Assembly (NCBI GenBank): GCA_040768925.1
Contig: JAXGLZ010000002.1
Span: forward strand, 620,001-684,000
Direction of reading: 5' to 3'
Origin: CALNBC01 sp040768925
GTDB lineage: Bacteria; Bacillota; Clostridia; Christensenellales; CALWSW01
DNA: 64,000 bases
Below the pieces are notes generated by a model. It saw only the letters and a program-made list of their open reading frames with translations. It did no database searches and was not told where the DNA came from. A program made the translations under genes and the position numbers. Below are positions 34,419 through 42,144 of the stretch, piece after piece (the first letter of the stretch is position 1; each line of letters begins with the position of its first letter).

Positions 34419-34664
34419 TCACCGCGGGGGATCGGCGCTGTTTGACCAGTATCGGTTCGCGGCGGCCACAGTCTGGAAATTGGTCGCCACCACCTGCGAA
34501 ACATGGATGAGGCTGTCCGCGTCCTTTGAATACTTCGGGCGCAGCCTTTTCCGGATGCTTTCGGACGGCTGGGTGTATTCCACCGCTTTTTGCGATAATT
34601 TGATAGCCAGTTCAAACCCCTCTTGAGGGGTTTTCGTCATCATGCTGGTAAGCCAGGTTTTCAT
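34419..34664 (-). CDS. Small hypothetical protein
   Basis: An 81-residue protein starting MKTWLTSMMTKTPQEGFELA. ATG 34664 is preceded by an excellent GGAGGGAGGACC ribosome site, which is the main support. It is predicted helical and slightly basic. The segment KRLRPKYSKDADSLIHVSQVV is charged. No family is recognised. A longer frame begins at 34763 but lacks such a site. It is divergent from the 34909 gene. Confidence 0.6.
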   Translation of the reverse strand: MKTWLTSMMTKTPQEGFELAIKLSQKAVEYTQPSESIRKRLRPKYSKDADSLIHVSQVVATNFQTVAAANRYWSNSADPPR

Positions 34665-34908
34665 GGTCCTCCCTCCTTGCTCATAGCTTATGCTTGTTGG
34701 AACAGAAAGTTCGCCGGCGTGGCAAAGCTTTGGATACAGCAAAAACCCGGCGGATGAAAGCAATTCGGGTTTTTCCGGCGCGCGTTCGTTTGCACGCCTC
34801 TATTTGTTTTTCCATATATTATTTTAGCGCAGGGCTTTCGGGCTTTTGAATTTGGCAAGGGTCCTTGCGTTCTATAGGCACAAAAATATGCCTCAAAGGA
34901 GGGCTATC

Positions 34909-35478
34909 ATGCTTCCCGGATCTTCCCGCACCACGAGCGGCGGGCTGACGTGCGCACAATTGCGGGTTTCGGATACGAACAGACGGCTTTGGACCGAGCA
35001 TGTGCTTTGGACCCGATTTTTTATCATCAGCACTGCGTTCTGCTTGCCGGATCTGCCGTTTGTGACGAAACGGCTGCTGAAAAACCCGCGTGATTTCGCC
35101 GACGAGTTTCGCCCGTTTTATGGCGAGCAAACGGCCACGCGGTTTGAAAAGCTTCTTGCCGAGCATCTTCTGATCGCGGCGCAATTGGTCAATGCGGCCA
35201 AATCCGGCGATACCGCAGAAGTTGAAAAACAGCGAAAGAAATGGTACGCCAACGCCGAAGACATCGCGCGCTTCCTATCCCGTATCAATCCTTTCTGGAG
35301 CGAGTGTGTTTGGCGAGACCTGCTATTCGATCATTTGCGCATGACAGAAGACGAGGCCGTACAGATTCTGACCGGTCAATATGAACGCAGCATCAAAAAA
35401 TTCGACGACATCCAAGCGGAGGCGCTGCAGATGGCCGATGTGATGACCTGCGGCATCATCCAACAATTCTGTATTTAG
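34909..35478 (+). CDS. Uncharacterised all-helical protein (family often mislabelled acetylglutamate kinase)
   Basis: A 189-residue protein with a central region typical of a Firmicutes family: LWTEHVLWTRFFIISTAFCL, LPDLPFVTKRLLKNPRDFAD, FEKLLAEHLLIAAQLVNAAK, KKWYANAEDIARFLSRINPF and MTEDEAVQILTGQYERSIKK. The repeated helices with His, Glu and Trp look like a four-helix bundle that could bind metal. Database entries of this family are sometimes named acetylglutamate kinase, but nothing here resembles that enzyme. ATG 34909 follows AAAGGAGGGCTATC. A near-consensus AGCGC terminator follows. Confidence 0.8.
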   Translation: MLPGSSRTTSGGLTCAQLRVSDTNRRLWTEHVLWTRFFIISTAFCLPDLPFVTKRLLKNPRDFADEFRPFYGEQTATRFEKLLAEHLLIAAQLVNAAKSGDTAEVEKQRKKWYANAEDIARFLSRINPFWSECVWRDLLFDHLRMTEDEAVQILTGQYERSIKKFDDIQAEALQMADVMTCGIIQQFCI

Positions 35479-35513
35479 GAATCTACCGCTATATGAGAAC
35501 AAAGCGTTCGGGA

Positions 35514-35539
35514 AGAGCGCTCTAAAAAGGGCGCTTTTT
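35514..35539 (+). terminator. Terminator of the 34909 gene
   Basis: AGCGC-TCTAAAAAGG-GCGCT stem followed by TTTTTC. Confidence 0.7.
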
Positions 35540-36111
35540 CTCATCCATCCCTTATTCTTTTTTGTCTTTCGCGCGCGGTCAGTGCAGCATATCCGCCGCG
35601 GGCGGGTCCGGCGTACCGGCAACGGCGTTCGCGGCCGGAGGCACGCCCGGGCCGCAGCATCGGCAAAAAGCCGCGAGGGAAGCTCTTCAATAAAGCGCGC
35701 GCCGTTAAGCATCCGCGTAACCAGCCCGGCCGCAGCACCGCGCCGGCATAGGCGCCAAGGGCCGCCCAGGTGACGGGCCGGTTTGAGTGATGCAGGCTAT
35801 GCTCCGCCAAAGCAAAGCGTACGAACTCCCCCCGGCAAATCATTGCGGCCGACGGGGCATTCGTTCCGCTGATTTCATCGCAAACAAGAGCCGGGGGGCT
35901 TCCCCTGGCTTTTGCTCGGTTTTAGGCCCGTCCCCGCGCCGATCCGCCGCGATCTGCCCGAGGACGTCTGTTGCCGCTTAAGGGAAAGGACAGCAGCGCT
36001 GCATGGATTGACAGCCGCAGCATTAAATTATACTCTAAAATCAGAAGTATTGTATCTATCCGGGTGACAGGCCTGTCCGGATACCTCAAAATCGGTTGAA
36101 AGAGGCCGCAA
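35540..36111. other. Region without a supported gene
   Basis: About 570 bases. Frames on both strands (for example minus 35541-35843) are short and Arg/Ala-rich without a ribosome site. Near the end, TTGACA at 36008 and TATACT at 36029 (15-base spacer) or TACTCT at 36031 (17-base spacer) may form the promoter of the DUF5714 gene. Confidence 0.5.
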
Positions 36112-36894
36112 TTGAAGATCAAGACATTCTCACAATCGAAAAACGCCGGCAAACCGGCCGGGGCAAAAACGGACTGCCGCGGTTCGCCGGCGGGAAAAAA
36201 CGCGGGCTGCATGATCTGCGGCAAGCCCCTCGTTTATCGCGCAAAAAGCGAGCCGATGGCTTGCGGGATCTGCCGTCAGGTTTCCCTGGCCAACGCCGTA
36301 TGCGAGGACGGGCACTATGTTTGCGACGCCTGCCACATTTGCGCCGGCTCGGAGATTTTGCGGTTTCTGGCCGCAAGCCGGGAGAAGGACCCGCTGGCTT
36401 TGCTTGAGGCGGTCTTTCGGCAGCCCCCCGTGCATCTGCACGGCCCGGAGCATCACGGCATCGTGCCCTGTGTGCTGCTTACGGCGTATCACAACTGCGG
36501 CGGCGCGCTGGATCTGCCCGCCGCGCTGGCGGAAGCGTGGAAGCGCGGCGGCCGGGTGCCGGGGGGCGTCTGCGGCAATTGGGGCGTCTGCGGCGCGGCG
36601 GCGGGAGCAGGCATCTTCGCCAGCGTGGTGGCGGGGTCCAATCCCCTGAACGCCGCGGTATGGCACCTTCCCCAGCAGCTTGCGGCCAAATGCCTGGAGG
36701 GGATCGCCGCGTGCGGCGGCCCCCGTTGCTGCAAGCGCACCAGCCGCACCGCGGTCGAGACTGCGGCGGCTTTTGCCAAAGCGCACTTTGGCGTCGATAT
36801 GCCCTGCGCGCGCGGGCCCTGCGGGTATTTTGAAAAAAATCGGGAGTGCATCTTAGACCGGTGCCCTTATTACGGGATAGAGCAAGAGCGATAA
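36112..36894 (+). CDS. DUF5714 domain protein, Cys-rich
   Basis: A protein of up to 260 residues with about 20 Cys. The N-terminal half has zinc-ribbon pairs (CMICGKPLVY, MACGICRQVS, CEDGHYVCDACHIC), the DUF5714 signature, and the second half has GVCGNWGVCGAAAG, ACGGPRCCKRTSR and CARGPCGYFEKNRECI. The family occurs in anaerobes, and the Cys pattern suggests iron-sulfur or zinc sites. Its role is unknown. The TTG at 36112 with AGAGG upstream is the best 5' start, but a start nearer the first CxxC would also fit the family. Confidence 0.78.
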   Translation: MKIKTFSQSKNAGKPAGAKTDCRGSPAGKNAGCMICGKPLVYRAKSEPMACGICRQVSLANAVCEDGHYVCDACHICAGSEILRFLAASREKDPLALLEAVFRQPPVHLHGPEHHGIVPCVLLTAYHNCGGALDLPAALAEAWKRGGRVPGGVCGNWGVCGAAAGAGIFASVVAGSNPLNAAVWHLPQQLAAKCLEGIAACGGPRCCKRTSRTAVETAAAFAKAHFGVDMPCARGPCGYFEKNRECILDRCPYYGIEQER

Positions 36895-36904
36895 GATACG
36901 GATT

Positions 36905-37050
36905 CGCAGACCTTGGCGGGGCCGTCGGCGAAGCGGCATCAAGCCCTGCCGGGGCGCCGGAATCCATACTTTGGGCTCATGCCGTCCGTTTCTCCATGGC
37001 TTTTAAGGGCCGCGGCCACCAAAACCCCCGGGGAGGGGTTGCCGATCATT
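36905..37050 (+). repeat. Probable decayed copy (D) of the structured repeat
   Basis: GGCCGTCGGCGAAGCGGCAT, then CGCCGGAATCCATACTTTGG and GGGCTCATGCCGTCCGTTT, run parallel to the centre of copy B (GGTCGTTGGCGCAGCCGGCA..., GCCGAAATCATAGATTTCGG, GGCTCATGTCGTCAGTTTT). The end GGGGTTGCCGATCATTG resembles GTTTTTTCGACAATCTG. A hairpin GGGACGCC...GGCGTCCC follows at 37055-37081, as with copy B. The alignment is by eye. Confidence 0.45.
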
Positions 37051-37109
37051 GAAAGGGACGCCGGGCAGTGCCGGGCGTCCCTTCGCGGTTTACAGCTGTT
37101 TGAATTGGG

Positions 37110-40100
37110 TTACTTCGCCGCTTCCTGGCCGGCGATGCGCCCAAAGTGGAGCGCGGAGCCGATCGCCATGCCGCAGCAGGGGTATTCGGTGCCGAACAGG
37201 CCGGTGAACGCCACTTCTCCGGCGGCATACAAGCCGTTCACAGCCGTGCCGTCCGGCCGCAGCACGCGGGAGCTCAGGTCGGTGACCAGGCCGCCATAGG
37301 TGACGGTCACGGCGGGGTTCAGTTTGATGGCCGCGTAGGTCGGGCCATTCAGGGCGATCATTTTTTCGGCGGGTTTGCCGAAGTCGTCGTCCTTTCCTTT
37401 GGCGCACAGTTCATTGTAGCGGTCCACCGTCGCCTTGAGCGCGGCGGGGTCCACCTCGATCAGCGCGGCAAGGGCTTCGATGGAATCGGCCTTGGGGGTC
37501 GAATCCAGGGTCAGGCCGTACTGCACGGTGGGGTTCGGATCGTTTGCGCAGGCGATGTAATAGCCCAGATTGCTTTCCGTTTGGGCCATCTGGTCGCCCA
37601 CGTGGTACTGATAGGTGTACTCGTTGGCGACGCGCGCGCCCTTATTGTTCACGATCAGGCCGGCTTCCTCGTTGATGCCGACGCCGCAGGTGAAGCTGAC
37701 GTACACGATCTGGGTGGCGGGCGCGTCGAACACGTCCGCGCCGACGGCCGAAGCCATCACCAAACCGTCGCCAACATTGCCGGCGGGCACGGATGTGCCG
37801 TAGCTCCCGGCGGCGGGGTAGCGGGCCATCATCTCGCGGTTCTGGGCATAGCCGCCGGTGGCGAGGACGACGTTCTTCGCGTTGACCGTCAGCACGCTGC
37901 CGTCCCTGCGGGTCGCTTCCAGTCCGACGACCTTGCCGGAAGCGTCGGTCAGCAGCCTGGTCGCCGCGGTTTCATAGGCGATGCCGCCGCCCAGCGCCGC
38001 GTATTCTTCGGTCATGGGCACGGTGATCTGGCCGCCGTGGCCGTCGGTCATGCCGCCGCCGCCCAGGGTGTTGTGCACGCGCCAGGGGCTGAGGGAGGTA
38101 TGGATGGGCTCCACGTTCTGCACCTTTACGCCCATTTCCTCCAGCCACAGCATCTCTTCATAGGCGCTTTCGCAGAAGGACTTGACCTTTTCCAGATCCA
38201 GCAGATCTCCGCCGACGCCGGCGAGATAATCGAACATCTGTTTCGCGGTATCCTTGATGCCTTGGGCTTCCTGCCACTTGGTGCCCGCGGCCAGCAGCTT
38301 GCCGCCGCTGCGGGCGGTGGCGCCGCCGGTAACGCCCTGTTTTTCGACGATCAGCACCTTCGCGCCGGTCTTTGCGGCCTCGATCCCCGCGGCAAGGCCG
38401 GCAACGCCCGCGCCGACGACGACGACGTCCACCTCCGCCGTTTCATCCGCGGATTTTTCCACGGGCCTTTCCGCTTTCAGCGCTTCGGCGTCGCCGCCCG
38501 CCTGGGCCACGGCGTCCGCCACGGCGCTGAGAATGGCCGCGCGGGTAATGGTCGCGCCGGTGATGGCGTCCACAGCCAGGGTCTGCTCCTGCACGATCTG
38601 CCGGGGCACGACTTCCACGGGCGCCGTGGGCAGGCCGCAGCCGATGCCGTAAGTCTCGCGCTGGCTCGTCACCTCGACCCTGGTGATCTGGGTGTCGCTG
38701 AACGTCACGCCCACAATTACGTCGCCCTTCATGCCTTTGGCCGAAGCGGTGTAGGTGCCCGCGTTGTACAGCTTTTCGGGCGCGCCGCCGCCGATGTATT
38801 CCGCTGCGCTTTGGGCGGCCACGCGGCCCCAGGTGATCGCGGCGGAGATCGTGTATCCGTTGGAGTTGGTGGTGGCGGTCACCTCGCCCGCCGCGTACAG
38901 TCCGGGGATGGCGGAGCCGTCGAGCCGGGTCACCTCGGACCGGTCGTTCTTGGTGATGCCGCCGTGGCACACGCTGGAGAAGAAGGTGGTTTGCAGCGCG
39001 TAGAACGGGCCGGTTTCGATCCTGTTCCACATGCCCGCGCGGCCGAATTCCGCGTCTTTCTCATTGGCCGCCATCTCGTTCCAGGCGGAAACGGTGGCCT
39101 TCAGCCCTTCGGCGTCCACGCCGATCATCTTGGCCAGTTCGTCCAGGGTGTCGGCGCTGACAAGGCCGGGGTAATCCGCGGTTTGCAGGCCAAAAGCGTC
39201 CATCGCCGCCTGGTCGTTGATCGCCCAGAAGTAATCCCAGCCGTCTTTGCCGTACTGCCGGATCACGGCGTCGCGGTTGGCCTGGTTATAGGTCTGGGGG
39301 ATGCGCTTTTCATCCATGAAGCGTTTGCCTTCCCTGCCCACATAGATCGTGTACAGGTAAGGCGTTTGGCCCACGGGGTTGTTGTATTCCCTGAGGTAGC
39401 ACTGGATCTGGTCCAGATTGTTGGCGCCCGCGCCCGCGGCGGTGGCCATCAGCAGGCCGTCGCCGGTGGAACCGGGCATCAGGCTGGATTGGAACACGGC
39501 GTTTGCGGGGTGCACGGCGGCAATGAGTTCGCGGTTGGAATTGTATCCGCCCGTGGCCAGCACCACCGCCTTCGCGCCGATGCGCTTCGTCGCGCCGCCG
39601 GCTTCCACCACGGCGCCGATCACGGCTCCGTCCTGAACGATCAGCTCGACGCCCTTGGTTTCCGTCCGCACTTCGATCTGGGGGCGGGCCGCCAGCGCCG
39701 CTTCATAAGGCGCGCGCATGCCGGGGCCGCCGCCCTCGACGATGTGGATGACCCGGAAGCTGCCGTAGCCCGGCTTGGTGATGACCTCCGGCTTAAACGC
39801 CATGCCCAGGTCGTCGATCAGCCAGTCGATGGTTTCGCCGCTCTTGAGGGTGGTCAGCCAGGTGAGGGCGGGATCGAGGTTGTACTCCTTTTCGCGCATC
39901 TGGTCGGCGAACATGTCCGCCGGGTCGACGTGCAGGCCCAGCGCCTTGGTCACCCGGGTTTCCCATCCGCCCAGGATCCCTTCGGAAACAAAGGCGGAGC
40001 CGCCGGTCACGGCCAGTTTCTCGACCACGAGGATCTTGTCCAGGCCGTTGTCGGCCGCCTCGATGGCGCTGGTCAGCCCGGCGACGCCGCCGCCGATGAC

Positions 40101-40271
40101 CAGCAGGTTCACTTCTTCGTCCCACTTTGTGCCTTCTGGGGCTTGTGGTGCGGGGATTGGCGTTGCCTCCGCCTGATCGGGCGACGCGTCCGGGACAGAG
40201 GCCTGGGGCGCGCACGCGGCCAGCATCAGCAGCGCGATGATCGCTGCGAGCAGCCTGATGGTCTTTTTCAT
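37110..40271 (-). CDS. Lipoprotein flavin reductase: FAD_2 - FMN-binding - FAD_2 fusion
   Basis: A 1053-residue exported lipoprotein. The signal peptide is MKKTIRLLAAIIALLMLAAC, with lipidation at Cys20, followed by a Pro/Ala linker. The first fumarate-reductase-type FAD domain (about 55-490) has VNLLVIGGGVAGLTSAIEAA and ends IPGLYAAGEVTATTNSNGY. An FMN-binding domain (about 497-590) has the covalent flavinylation-type motif DAITGATIT. A second FAD domain (about 612-1050) has VVVVGAGVAGLAAGIEAAKT. Single-FAD versions reduce fumarate, urocanate or enoates outside the cell. Tandem FAD domains are unusual. The second domain has TVTYGG where classical enzymes have a His, so it may be an electron relay or have another substrate. 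It follows a TetR gene. Confidence 0.9.
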   Translation of the reverse strand: MKKTIRLLAAIIALLMLAACAPQASVPDASPDQAEATPIPAPQAPEGTKWDEEVNLLVIGGGVAGLTSAIEAADNGLDKILVVEKLAVTGGSAFVSEGILGGWETRVTKALGLHVDPADMFADQMREKEYNLDPALTWLTTLKSGETIDWLIDDLGMAFKPEVITKPGYGSFRVIHIVEGGGPGMRAPYEAALAARPQIEVRTETKGVELIVQDGAVIGAVVEAGGATKRIGAKAVVLATGGYNSNRELIAAVHPANAVFQSSLMPGSTGDGLLMATAAGAGANNLDQIQCYLREYNNPVGQTPYLYTIYVGREGKRFMDEKRIPQTYNQANRDAVIRQYGKDGWDYFWAINDQAAMDAFGLQTADYPGLVSADTLDELAKMIGVDAEGLKATVSAWNEMAANEKDAEFGRAGMWNRIETGPFYALQTTFFSSVCHGGITKNDRSEVTRLDGSAIPGLYAAGEVTATTNSNGYTISAAITWGRVAAQSAAEYIGGGAPEKLYNAGTYTASAKGMKGDVIVGVTFSDTQITRVEVTSQRETYGIGCGLPTAPVEVVPRQIVQEQTLAVDAITGATITRAAILSAVADAVAQAGGDAEALKAERPVEKSADETAEVDVVVVGAGVAGLAAGIEAAKTGAKVLIVEKQGVTGGATARSGGKLLAAGTKWQEAQGIKDTAKQMFDYLAGVGGDLLDLEKVKSFCESAYEEMLWLEEMGVKVQNVEPIHTSLSPWRVHNTLGGGGMTDGHGGQITVPMTEEYAALGGGIAYETAATRLLTDASGKVVGLEATRRDGSVLTVNAKNVVLATGGYAQNREMMARYPAAGSYGTSVPAGNVGDGLVMASAVGADVFDAPATQIVYVSFTCGVGINEEAGLIVNNKGARVANEYTYQYHVGDQMAQTESNLGYYIACANDPNPTVQYGLTLDSTPKADSIEALAALIEVDPAALKATVDRYNELCAKGKDDDFGKPAEKMIALNGPTYAAIKLNPAVTVTYGGLVTDLSSRVLRPDGTAVNGLYAAGEVAFTGLFGTEYPCCGMAIGSALHFGRIAGQEAAK

Positions 40272-40352
40272 TACCTCTCCTCCTGTTTGCACTGCGTTTT
40301 TTGTATTGTGGTTGTATCTGCGAGCGGGCAAGGCCCGCGGGCGGCCGATTCT

Positions 40353-40934
40353 TTAGCGCGCAAGGCAGTCGCGCACGGTCTGGTACGCTTTTTCCCAAAG
40401 CCCGGCGTCCTCCGCCAGGTTGGGATTGGCGATCAGGTAAAAATAGAAGGCTGCGCCGATCGCAAAGAAAATCTCGCCCAGAAGCGTCGTGGGCAGGTCT
40501 TTGAGCTCGCCCTTGGCCACGCCCTGCCGCATGATGGCGTCCACCGCCTTAAAATGGAGCGGCTGCCGGACGTAGCTGGTTCCCGCGGCGGACCGCGACG
40601 GCAGCGAAAGGTACATCCGCTCGATCGCCGCCTCCTCAGGATGGGCGAGGGCGTAGCGGATCGCGTTTTCCATGCGCAGGCAGAGTTTCTCCGTGGCTCC
40701 GCCGACCCCGTCCAGCCCTTCCGCGCAGGCCGTCGCGTCCTGTTCGTGGCAGTGGGCGTAGGCCTGGTCGATCAAAGCGTCTTTTGAGGGAAAATACAGA
40801 TAAACCGTTCCCTTGGCCACATCGGCCTCATTGGCGATATCCGCCACCGAAGTGTTTTCAAAACCCCTGGCGGCAAACAGCGCGATCGCGGCTTTCAGGA
40901 TTCTTTCGCGTTTTTCTTCATCTGCTTTTCTCAT
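40353..40934 (-). CDS. TetR/AcrR regulator of the fused flavin reductase
   Basis: A 193-residue repressor-type protein. The DNA-binding domain is KRERILKAAIALFAARGFEN and ADVAKGTVYLYFPSKDALID, with the helix-turn-helix ending YLYFPSK. The helical C-terminal half should bind an effector. It is co-directional with, and 81 bases upstream of, the flavin reductase gene. A near-perfect palindrome lies just before its start, directly after a strong -10 box, so it is probably autoregulated and controls the reductase by read-through. Confidence 0.9.
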   Translation of the reverse strand: MRKADEEKRERILKAAIALFAARGFENTSVADIANEADVAKGTVYLYFPSKDALIDQAYAHCHEQDATACAEGLDGVGGATEKLCLRMENAIRYALAHPEEAAIERMYLSLPSRSAAGTSYVRQPLHFKAVDAIMRQGVAKGELKDLPTTLLGEIFFAIGAAFYFYLIANPNLAEDAGLWEKAYQTVRDCLAR

Positions 40935-40947
40935 GCGTCCCCCTCTA

Positions 40948-40965
40948 TGACTGACCGGTCGGTCA
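40948..40965. promoter_or_regulatory. Probable TetR operator
   Basis: TGACTGACC-GGTCGGTCA is an inverted repeat with 8 of 9 pairs, of the ACCGACCGGT style seen in TetR operators. It lies 8 bases downstream of the -10 box of the TetR promoter. Confidence 0.75.
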
Positions 40966-40973
40966 TTTTGTTA

Positions 40974-41002
40974 ATTTTATCACATCTCCCTTTTCCCGTC
41001 AA
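40974..41002 (-). promoter_or_regulatory. Promoter of the TetR-reductase unit
   Basis: On the minus strand TTGACG (40997-41002), 17 bases, TAAAAT (40974-40979). Confidence 0.8.
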
Positions 41003-41269
41003 TAAAAAAACGGGGAATCCGTCCTTCTTTTATCCATATTTTTGCCCCGGCGGGCGGGATGGGATCGGCGGTTTGAAAACCCCTGTTCGCCGATCAAAAC
41101 GCCCGAACGCGCGGGGAAAAAACCGCTTCTTCCGCCGCGCGGGCCCCGGCGGAGCGGCTTAGGGTCCGCCCCGGGCCGATGGTATGCAAAACGGGCGGCA
41201 TTCGGGGCGAATCGGAACCGTATCCGGCCAATCGGAATATGTTTTATTGGATCTTGAAAGGAGGCCGCC

Positions 41270-41689
41270 ATGTACTGTTTGGAAGATTATGGCCCCAGGC
41301 CCACCGTTTTGAATATTGAGCAGGCGACAATGCAAAACACGAATTTTCGCACCGCTCTTTGGACCGGGGAACACCTGCAGCTTACCGTTATGTGCATTCC
41401 CGTTTGCAGCGATATCGGTCTTGAGCGCCATGAAGACACGGATCAGTTCCTGCGCGTCGAGCAGGGCTGCGGAACCGTTATGATGGGCAGAACCAGGGAA
41501 GCTTCGGACGTTACCGCGAACGTCGGGCCCGGGTCCGTGATTCTTGTTCCCGCGGGGACCTGGCACAACGTCGTGAACACCGGGAAGATTCCGCTGAAGG
41601 TTTATACGATCTACGCCCCGCCCCACCACAAAAGGGGAACCGTGCACAGGACAAAGGCGGATGCCGAAAGAGACGAATCGGACCATTGA
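41270..41689 (+). CDS. Cupin domain protein
   Basis: A 139-residue single-domain cupin. The first metal-binding motif is IGLERHEDTDQFLRVEQG and the second GSVILVPAGTWHNVVNTG, providing His, Glu and His ligands. The start MYCLEDYGPRPTVLNIEQAT is family-like. Such proteins are mannose-6-phosphate-isomerase-like or dioxygenase-like, and the substrate is not predictable. ATG 41270 follows AAAGGAGGCCGCC. The 300 bases upstream beyond the TetR promoter hold no other gene. Confidence 0.88.
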   Translation: MYCLEDYGPRPTVLNIEQATMQNTNFRTALWTGEHLQLTVMCIPVCSDIGLERHEDTDQFLRVEQGCGTVMMGRTREASDVTANVGPGSVILVPAGTWHNVVNTGKIPLKVYTIYAPPHHKRGTVHRTKADAERDESDH

Positions 41690-41694
41690 ACAAA

Positions 41695-41734
41695 CCGGCC
41701 GGCGGTGAAAAACCCCCCGGCCGATTCTTTTTTT
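41695..41734 (+). terminator. Terminator after the cupin gene
   Basis: CCGGCCGG...CCGGCC GC-rich stem, then ATTCTTTTTTT. The rest of 41735-42032 has no supported gene. Confidence 0.65.
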
Positions 41735-42032
41735 GGGGGCGCGCGGGCAGCCGGGCGCAAAGCGGCGGGGCAAAGTCTTTTGCGGAATCAAACCCCCGCT
41801 TTGGTTTTGCGCTGATCGGCCTGGCAACCGCCCCGCCGGGGCTCGGGCCGCCAAAAAACCGCGGGAAAGCACCGGCGCGGCAAATGTTTCGGTTTTGTTG
41901 AGTGATTCAGTATAAACTTTCAATACAGCGCGCGGGGCAAATCGCAAAAAACCCCGAAAAACAGGCGCGTTTCCGCCCGGGTTCCAAATATTAACAATTC
42001 CAAAACTCCCGCAACATTTTCGTAATATTTAA

Positions 42033-42061
42033 TTGACAACCTTTTCAAGCTCTGGTAATAT
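42033..42061 (+). promoter_or_regulatory. Strong promoter of the surface-protein gene
   Basis: Perfect TTGACA (42033-42038), 17 bases, TAATAT (42056-42061), with an 83-base leader to the ATG. Confidence 0.85.
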
Positions 42062-42144
42062 GAGGCTGTGCGAATGGGAATGCAGGCGCCCCCGCGAACT
42101 GCTGACTCAAATTTATATTTTCTCTTTTGAAAGGAGAATCCCTC

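Noticed and set aside
35541..35843. Possible pseudogene of a membrane protein on the minus strand
   Set aside because: A hydrophobic stretch is visible but no family, start site or remains of neighbours support it.
37146..40787. Plus-strand frame of 1213 codons opposite the flavin reductase
   Set aside because: Arises from the strong codon bias of the real minus-strand gene. His/Gly/Asp-rich with no domain.
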